Part shown: positions 8,310 through 11,376 of the stretch, in pieces | Numbering within the stretch: the stretch's first letter is position 1 | How the letters are laid out: the number at the start of each line of letters is the position of its first letter | Source: Chloroflexota bacterium | GTDB taxonomy: Bacteria > Chloroflexota > Anaerolineae > DTPP01 | Direction of reading: 5' to 3' | Assembly: GCA_012514615.1 (NCBI GenBank) | Contig: JAAYZY010000137.1 | Location: forward strand, 1 to 11,376 | DNA: 11,376 nucleotides | Notes under the pieces: model-generated | What the model was told of the DNA's origin: nothing | The model's input: the letters and a program-made list of their open reading frames with translations, nothing else | Database searches by the model: none | Program-made: the position numbers and the translations under genes

Positions 8310-9233
8310 TCAGAGGCGCACGGCGTAGCTGCCCTCCATGGCGTGAACAAGTTGCGTCAGCAGGGCGTTGACCGGCGTGGGCAGGCCCAGCCGCTGGCCC
8401 TGCTGCACCACAGCGTGGTTGATGACGTCGATCTCAGTGGGGCTGCCCCGCAAAACATCCTGCAGCATGGACGAACGGTTGCGCGCCGTGGCTTGGCAGA
8501 CCTCCACAGTGCGGGCCACCGCATCGGGGTAGGGCAGGCGGATGCCCAGGGCCTGGGCCACGGCGACCGCTTCTTCCACCGCCTGGGACATGAGCGCCCG
8601 GGCCGCCGGGATCTCGGCCAGATGGCCGTTGGGTACCCGCAGCACCGCAGTGAGAGCGTTGATCCCCACGTTGATCACCAGCTTCCCCCAGATGAGGGAG
8701 TCCAGGTCGCTGGAAAGGTGCACCTCCAGGCCGGCGGCTTCGAAGGCGGTGCCCACCTCCCGCACGCTGGCTTCGTTGGCTGCGGTGAGCCCCAGGTGGG
8801 TGGGCCCTTTGCCAGCGTGGCGCACCCGCCCCGGCCCCAACAGGGTGGCGCCGTGGGCGGTGACGCCCTGCACCGCCCGGGCGTCGCCCAGCACCTCGGC
8901 CAGAGCCTCGCGGTTGCCCACACCGTTCTGCAGCGTCAGCGCCAGGCCGCTGGGGCGCAGGGCCTTCTGGGCCACGTCGGCCGCCCACGGGGTCTGGTGG
9001 GACTTGACGAAGACAATAGCCAGATCGGCATGGGTCAGCGAAGCGGGATCGGTGGTGGCAGCCACCCGCACCCGCGTCTGGGAACCATCGAGTTCTTCCA
9101 GCAGCAGGCCGTCCCGCTGCAGGGCCTGCACGTGCTCGGGCCACGGGTCGAAGAGCGTTACCTGGGCGACCCGCGAAAGGTAGGCTCCGTACAGCGAGCC
9201 CATGGCCCCAGAGCCGATGACCACGATCTTCAT
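8310..9233 (-). CDS. panE: Ketopantoate reductase family protein (2-dehydropantoate 2-reductase, PanE/ApbA)
   Basis: PanE interconverts 2-dehydropantoate and D-pantoate with NADP(H), a step of pantothenate and CoA synthesis. The protein is 307 aa, the usual length. ATG 9233 was chosen because it places MKIVVIGSGAMGS at the very N-terminus and has GGGAGG at 9243-9248. The frame is open to 9293, but that extension overlaps panB. The nucleotide motif GSGAMGSLYG is at 7-16. Catalytic K184 with N188 and N192 (WGKLVINVGINALT) has the same spacing as K176/N180/N184 of the E. coli enzyme. RSSM (253-256) and E267 (SPTEIDVIN) match its S244 and E256. All substrate-binding residues therefore look intact, although many PanE-like proteins act on other 2-oxo acids. 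It starts 22 bp after panB, supporting consecutive reactions on ketopantoate. Confidence 0.92.
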   Translation of the reverse strand: MKIVVIGSGAMGSLYGAYLSRVAQVTLFDPWPEHVQALQRDGLLLEELDGSQTRVRVAATTDPASLTHADLAIVFVKSHQTPWAADVAQKALRPSGLALTLQNGVGNREALAEVLGDARAVQGVTAHGATLLGPGRVRHAGKGPTHLGLTAANEASVREVGTAFEAAGLEVHLSSDLDSLIWGKLVINVGINALTAVLRVPNGHLAEIPAARALMSQAVEEAVAVAQALGIRLPYPDAVARTVEVCQATARNRSSMLQDVLRGSPTEIDVINHAVVQQGQRLGLPTPVNALLTQLVHAMEGSYAVRL

Positions 9234-9255
9234 GGCTGGCGCCCTCCCAGGTCGG

Positions 9256-10104
9256 TCAATCGAGTTCGGCCAAAAGGGCCTCGTAGACGTCATCCTTCAT
9301 GGTGAAGCAGTGCTCCGGCTGCGGGAAGACGCCGTCCAGCACCTCTTGGCGGTATTGGCCCAGCGCTTCGGTGAGCAGAGGGAAGATGTTGGCGTAGCGC
9401 TTGACGAACTTGGGCGTAAAGCGGTCGAAGAGGCCGATGAGGTCGTGGAGCACCAGCACCTGGCCATCGCACTGGGGGCCGGCGCCGATGCCGATGCAGG
9501 GGATGCCGATCCGCTGGGTGATGATGCCGGCCAGCCGATCGGGCACCGCCTCCAAGATCAGGGCGAAGGCCCCGGCTTGTTCCAACGCCTGGGCGTCCCG
9601 CAGCACCTGTTTGGCCGCCTGGACGCTCTTGCCCTGGACCCGGAAGCCGCCGAGCTTGGAGATGGTCTGGGGGGTGAGGCCGATGTGCCCCATGACCGGA
9701 ACGCCGGCGTCCACGATGGCCCGGACAGTGGGGGCGACCTCCTCGCCGCCTTCCAGCTTGATCACGTCCATACCGCCCTCTTTGAGGAAGCGGCCGGCGT
9801 TGGCTACCGCCTGCCGGGGCTCCACCTGGTACGACATGAACGGCATGTCGCCCACCAGAAGGGGGTTCTTGGCGCCCCGGGCCACCGCCTTGCAGTGGTG
9901 CAGCATCTCGTCCATGGTCACCGACACGGTGTTGGGGTGCCCCAGCACCACCATGGCCAGCGAGTCGCCCACCAGGATGATGTCGATCCCGGCCTGGTCC
10001 ACCAGCAGGGCGGTGGGGTAGTCGTAGGCGGTGAGCATGGTGATCTGTTCGTGGCGGGTCTTCTTCTCTTGCAGGTCGACGATGGTGACCTTCTTGCGTT
10101 CCAT
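9256..10104 (-). CDS. panB: 3-methyl-2-oxobutanoate hydroxymethyltransferase (ketopantoate hydroxymethyltransferase)
   Basis: PanB reversibly transfers a hydroxymethyl group from 5,10-methylene-tetrahydrofolate to 2-oxoisovalerate, giving ketopantoate. The 282-aa protein covers the full TIM-barrel. Mg-binding residues D47 (ILVGDSLA), D86 (LVGDMPF) and E118 (IKLEGG), substrate lysine K116 and catalytic E185 (LEAVP) all align with E. coli D45, D84, E114, K112 and E181. The motif GIGAGPQCDGQVLV (205-218) is also typical, as is GHIGLTPQ. The ATG at 10104 has GGAGGA at 10111-10116, six bases upstream. It lies 45 bp after the gntR stop and 22 bp before panE. Unlike common pan operons, panC and panD are not adjacent. 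Expected to be active; whether it runs in the synthetic or retro-aldol direction here cannot be read from sequence. Confidence 0.97.
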   Translation of the reverse strand: MERKKVTIVDLQEKKTRHEQITMLTAYDYPTALLVDQAGIDIILVGDSLAMVVLGHPNTVSVTMDEMLHHCKAVARGAKNPLLVGDMPFMSYQVEPRQAVANAGRFLKEGGMDVIKLEGGEEVAPTVRAIVDAGVPVMGHIGLTPQTISKLGGFRVQGKSVQAAKQVLRDAQALEQAGAFALILEAVPDRLAGIITQRIGIPCIGIGAGPQCDGQVLVLHDLIGLFDRFTPKFVKRYANIFPLLTEALGQYRQEVLDGVFPQPEHCFTMKDDVYEALLAELD

Positions 10105-10149
10105 GGCTGATCCTCCGCTGATGGATGGGTGGCTGAGCCTCCTGCCGGC

Positions 10150-10830
10150 TCAGGAGTCGACTTCTGGGCCCAGGGCGGCAGAGATCCGCTCGCCCACGGT
10201 GAGGATGTGGTTGGTGAGCAACGCTGCGGCCTCGTCGGGGGCGCCCCGGCGGATGGCGTCTACCACCTCGGTGTGGTAGATCACCACCTGCTGCGGCGGC
10301 AGCCAGTCCTGCGCCGTAAGGGCCACCAGCATCCGCACCTGGGCGTACATCCCCTGCCAAGCTTCCAATAGGCGTCTGTGCTGGGCGGCTTCACAGATGG
10401 TCTGGTGGAAGAGCATGTCTAGCTCCGAGAGGCGCTGGAGGTCATCGGCGGCCGCGGCTTCGTTCATCTGGGCCAGCAGTCTCTCCAGCGCCAGCACCAC
10501 AGCCGGATCGGGCTTGCGGGCCACCAGGCGCACCGCCAGGCCCTCCAGGCAGGCCCGCAGGGTGTAGACTTCCCACATGCTTTGGGCTGAGAGCTCGGTG
10601 ACGTACATGCCGCGGTGCGCTTGACCCTCCACCAAGCCTTCCGTCTCCAGTTGGCGCAAGGCCTCGCGCACCGGGGCGCGGCTGATCCCCAGGCGCAGAG
10701 CGAGGTCCTTCTCGACCAAGCGCTGGCCCGGCTTCAGCTCTCCGGCGGTGATGGCGGAACGGATGGCGACGTAGGCGGCTTCACGCAAGGACTTGTGGGG
10801 CAGTTCCGTGAGACTAGCTTCCTCAACCAT
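10150..10830 (-). CDS. GntR-family transcriptional regulator, FCD (FadR/VanR-like) subfamily
   Basis: This DNA-binding regulator is most often a ligand-released repressor of the neighbouring catabolic genes. From ATG 10830 it is 226 aa. The N-terminal winged helix-turn-helix spans about 10-78 (LREAAYVAIRSAI, LALRLGISRAPVREALRQLETEGLV, RGMYV). The all-alpha FCD ligand domain spans about 88-212, with the usual metal/ligand residues D138 and H142 (LDMLFHQ), H186 (YHTEVV) and H208 (NHIL). ATG 10830 follows an AGAGAGG ribosome binding site at 5-nt spacing. A TTG at 10878 would add 16 residues but overlaps a TGTCGACA palindrome and has no good binding site. The gene heads the seven-gene minus-strand unit and is divergent from the S58 hydrolase. 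Operator-like palindromes at its own promoter predict autoregulation. The effector is unknown; acidic carboxylates are usual for the subfamily. Confidence 0.93.
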   Translation of the reverse strand: MVEEASLTELPHKSLREAAYVAIRSAITAGELKPGQRLVEKDLALRLGISRAPVREALRQLETEGLVEGQAHRGMYVTELSAQSMWEVYTLRACLEGLAVRLVARKPDPAVVLALERLLAQMNEAAAADDLQRLSELDMLFHQTICEAAQHRRLLEAWQGMYAQVRMLVALTAQDWLPPQQVVIYHTEVVDAIRRGAPDEAAALLTNHILTVGERISAALGPEVDS

Positions 10831-10869
10831 GCGTGCCTCTCTTGGCCCCCGGCGGGACGGTTGAGCGGA

Positions 10870-10900
10870 TGTCGACAACAGCCCACCACGGCATGTTGTC
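10870..10900. promoter_or_regulatory. Candidate GntR operator O1: TGTCGACA plus GACAACA/TGTTGTC inverted repeat
   Basis: A second TGTCGACA lies at 10870-10877, 34 bp centre-to-centre from O2. It overlaps the left arm of a perfect 7-bp inverted repeat, GACAACA (10874-10880) and TGTTGTC (10894-10900), with a 13-bp spacer. The block lies in the transcribed leader of gntR, between its promoter and start codon, so it could act as a second repressor site or as an RNA hairpin. Confidence 0.5.
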
Positions 10901-10903
10901 TAA

Positions 10904-10911
10904 TGTCGACA
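10904..10911. promoter_or_regulatory. Candidate GntR operator O2 (TGTCGACA)
   Basis: A perfect 8-bp palindrome directly downstream of the gntR -10 box, at the predicted transcription start. FCD-type GntR regulators commonly bind short palindromes of the TTGTNNACAA kind, so this position would suit autorepression. Assignment to the adjacent regulator is inference. Confidence 0.55.
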
Positions 10912-10913
10912 CT

Positions 10914-10942
10914 AGTGTATCACAACTTGGGCCCAATGTCAA
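10914..10942 (-). promoter_or_regulatory. Sigma70-type promoter for the gntR-panB-panE unit
   Basis: Read on the minus strand, a perfect -35 TTGACA (10937-10942) is followed after exactly 17 bp by -10 TACACT (10914-10919). The predicted start is near 10907, leaving a leader of about 75 nt before the ATG at 10830. It is the only good promoter seen ahead of the seven minus-strand genes, whose later gaps are too short to hold obvious promoters of this quality. Confidence 0.8.
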
Positions 10943-10952
10943 CGGCTTGACA
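10937..10952. promoter_or_regulatory. Inverted repeat TGTCAA-CGGC-TTGACA spanning both -35 boxes
   Basis: The two divergent -35 hexamers form a perfect 6-bp inverted repeat with a 4-bp centre. Its outer TGTC/GACA ends match the ends of the TGTCGACA palindromes nearby. It may be simply two consensus -35 boxes facing apart, or a regulator site able to block both promoters at once. Confidence 0.45.
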
Positions 10953-10975
10953 CAGCGGCTGGGATATGGTATACT
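10947..10975 (+). promoter_or_regulatory. Sigma70-type promoter for the S58 hydrolase gene
   Basis: A perfect -35 TTGACA (10947-10952), a 17-bp spacer and -10 TATACT (10970-10975, five of six consensus bases) predict a start near 10982. The start codon is at 11230, so the transcript would carry a leader of about 250 nt. The -35 box lies 4 bp from the -35 of the opposing promoter. Confidence 0.85.
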
Positions 10976-11111
10976 GTCTACAGCCTCGAGCCACAATGGT
11001 CACAGTCGATGGATGTAGGAGTCGTACCGTGGCAGGCCTGCGGAGCGAGCGACAATCAGAGCGCCAGCGCGGTGCCTTTCGCCACCAGGGGGCGTGGGGG
11101 TGCCTGTCCTG

Positions 11112-11186
11112 GGCAGCGCAAGACGGAAGCCCAAGGCGGCCTGAGCCGGGAATGCACGGCTCAGGCCGCCTCTCGTTTGCGCTGCC
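11112..11186 (+). promoter_or_regulatory. Nested long hairpin in the S58 hydrolase leader
   Basis: The inner stem is a perfect 15-bp inverted repeat, AGGCGGCCTGAGCCG (11134-11148) with CGGCTCAGGCCGCCT (11157-11171) and an 8-nt loop. It is enclosed by a perfect 10-bp outer stem, GGCAGCGCAA (11112-11121) with TTGCGCTGCC (11177-11186). Three further pairs (11123-11125 with 11074+100 to 11176, i.e. 11174-11176) can form after a one-base bulge. The whole would be a very stable RNA structure of about 75 nt within the predicted leader. I do not recognise a known riboswitch consensus in it. It could be an attenuator element, part of a small RNA, or a DNA-level inverted repeat. Confidence 0.75.
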
Positions 11187-11215
11187 GGCGCCCGGGTCTG
11201 CCGACGCGCCTTTTT
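11187..11215 (+). terminator. Terminator-like hairpin with T-run just before the S58 hydrolase
   Basis: GGCGC (11187-11191) can pair with GCGCC (11206-11210), immediately followed by TTTTT (11211-11215). The stem is only 5 bp with a 14-nt loop, and alternatives such as CGGC (11186-11189) with GCCG (11200-11203) compete with it. It directly abuts the long nested hairpin, which may add strength. No plus-strand gene lies upstream that would need a terminator here, so attenuation of the hydrolase transcript or the 3' end of a small RNA are the plausible roles. Confidence 0.5.
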
Positions 11216-11229
11216 GAGGGTGGGGTGAG

Positions 11230-11376
11230 ATGATGTATAATGCGATCACCGACGTCACAGGCATCAGAGTGGGGCACTACACCGATCTGGAAGCGGCCAC
11301 CGGCTGCACGGTGATCCTGTGCGAGGGGGGCGCGGTGGGCGGGGTGGACACCCGCGGTTCGGCCCCCGGCACCCGC
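11230..11376 (+). CDS. Peptidase family S58 (DmpA/BapA-type) hydrolase, N-terminal 49 codons
   Basis: Family S58 enzymes are self-cleaving Ntn-type hydrolases that remove N-terminal amino acids. They include DmpA (L-aminopeptidase/D-amidase-esterase) and BapA, which releases N-terminal beta-amino acids such as beta-alanine. The visible start, MMYNAITDVTGIRVGHYTD, then TGCTVILCEGGAVGGVDTRG and SAPGTR, matches the conserved N-terminus of the family (ITDVPGIRVGH, GxxPGTRE). The autoproteolysis site and nucleophile lie beyond the window, so activity and subtype cannot be judged. Translation may begin at the ATG at 11230 or the adjacent one at 11233; GAGGG (11216-11220) and a G-rich stretch lie just upstream, immediately after a T-run. 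The gene is divergent from gntR and its promoter adjoins that of the minus-strand unit, so shared control is likely. Confidence 0.85.
   Translation, partial: MMYNAITDVTGIRVGHYTDLEAATGCTVILCEGGAVGGVDTRGSAPGTR

Larger units (their letters stand above)
10831..11229. other. Divergent intergenic control region between gntR and the S58 hydrolase gene
   Basis: This is the only stretch over 300 bp without a gene. It carries two back-to-back sigma70-like promoters, several short palindromes that could bind the GntR regulator, and a roughly 250-nt structured leader ahead of the hydrolase. Open frames here (for example 10966-11217 and 11009-11233, plus strand) show no recognisable protein features and overlap the hairpins, so I treat the region as noncoding. 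The part around the promoters is visibly more AT-rich than the genes. Confidence 0.85.

Noticed and set aside
8247..9305. Plus-strand open frame of 352 codons
   Set aside because: Antisense to panE, which has all of its catalytic residues; no family features.
10831..10878. TTG start extending the GntR regulator by 16 residues
   Set aside because: No good ribosome binding site, overlaps a palindrome, and the added residues are not part of the GntR fold. ATG 10830 is better supported.
11086..11113. G-quadruplex in the leader (two runs of five G and one of three)
   Set aside because: Only three clear G-runs are present; the sequence is GC-rich throughout, so chance is likely.
10982..11229. Known riboswitch, T-box, SRP RNA, 6S RNA or tRNA in the leader
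   Set aside because: None of the conserved core sequences I know for these classes could be found; only helices are evident.

Overview
The window is GC-rich bacterial DNA of very high coding density. It holds 11 genes (nine complete, two cut by the window edges) and one real intergenic region of about 400 bp. No rRNA, tRNA, insertion sequence or CRISPR array was seen. The taxon cannot be fixed from sequence alone. High GC, strong sigma70-type promoters, GTG/TTG starts and protein flavour would fit Chloroflexota or another deep-branching GC-rich lineage, but this is a low-confidence impression.

Region 1 (1-3484, plus strand) is a housekeeping genome-maintenance and RNA-modification operon. 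It contains the C-terminal half of the transcription-repair coupling factor Mfd, the 2'-O-rRNA methyltransferase TlyA, and the formamidopyrimidine-DNA glycosylase Fpg. The genes are 10 bp apart (mfd-tlyA) or overlap by 17 bp (tlyA-fpg).

Region 2 (3532-10830, all minus strand) looks like one seven-gene transcription unit. In order of transcription it carries a GntR/FCD regulator, ketopantoate hydroxymethyltransferase (PanB), a ketopantoate reductase-type enzyme (PanE), a class III PLP aminotransferase, a CaiB/BaiF (family III) CoA-transferase, a CoA-acylating methylmalonate/malonate-semialdehyde dehydrogenase (MmsA family) and a SpoU/TrmH-type RNA methyltransferase. Gaps are 14-62 bp and nearly every gene has a clear Shine-Dalgarno.

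Region 3 (10831-11376) is a divergent control region followed by the first 49 codons of an S58 (DmpA/BapA-type) hydrolase on the plus strand. Two near-perfect sigma70 promoters lie back to back with only 4 bp between their -35 boxes. TGTCGACA palindromes and a TGTCAA-CGGC-TTGACA inverted repeat sit where the GntR regulator could control both directions. The plus-strand leader is about 250 nt. It contains a nested hairpin with a perfect 15-bp stem and then a terminator-like hairpin plus five T's, about 15 nt before the hydrolase start codon.

The most interesting reading is that regions 2 and 3 form a regulated pathway linking pantoate chemistry (PanB, PanE) with beta-amino acid chemistry (S58 hydrolase, aminotransferase, semialdehyde dehydrogenase). 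One version runs the pantothenate-biosynthesis reactions backwards: pantoate to ketopantoate to ketoisovalerate, with beta-alanine going to malonate semialdehyde and acetyl-CoA. The opposite, anabolic version makes both halves of pantothenate. No panC, panD or recognised pantothenate hydrolase is visible in the window, so direction and substrate are inference.
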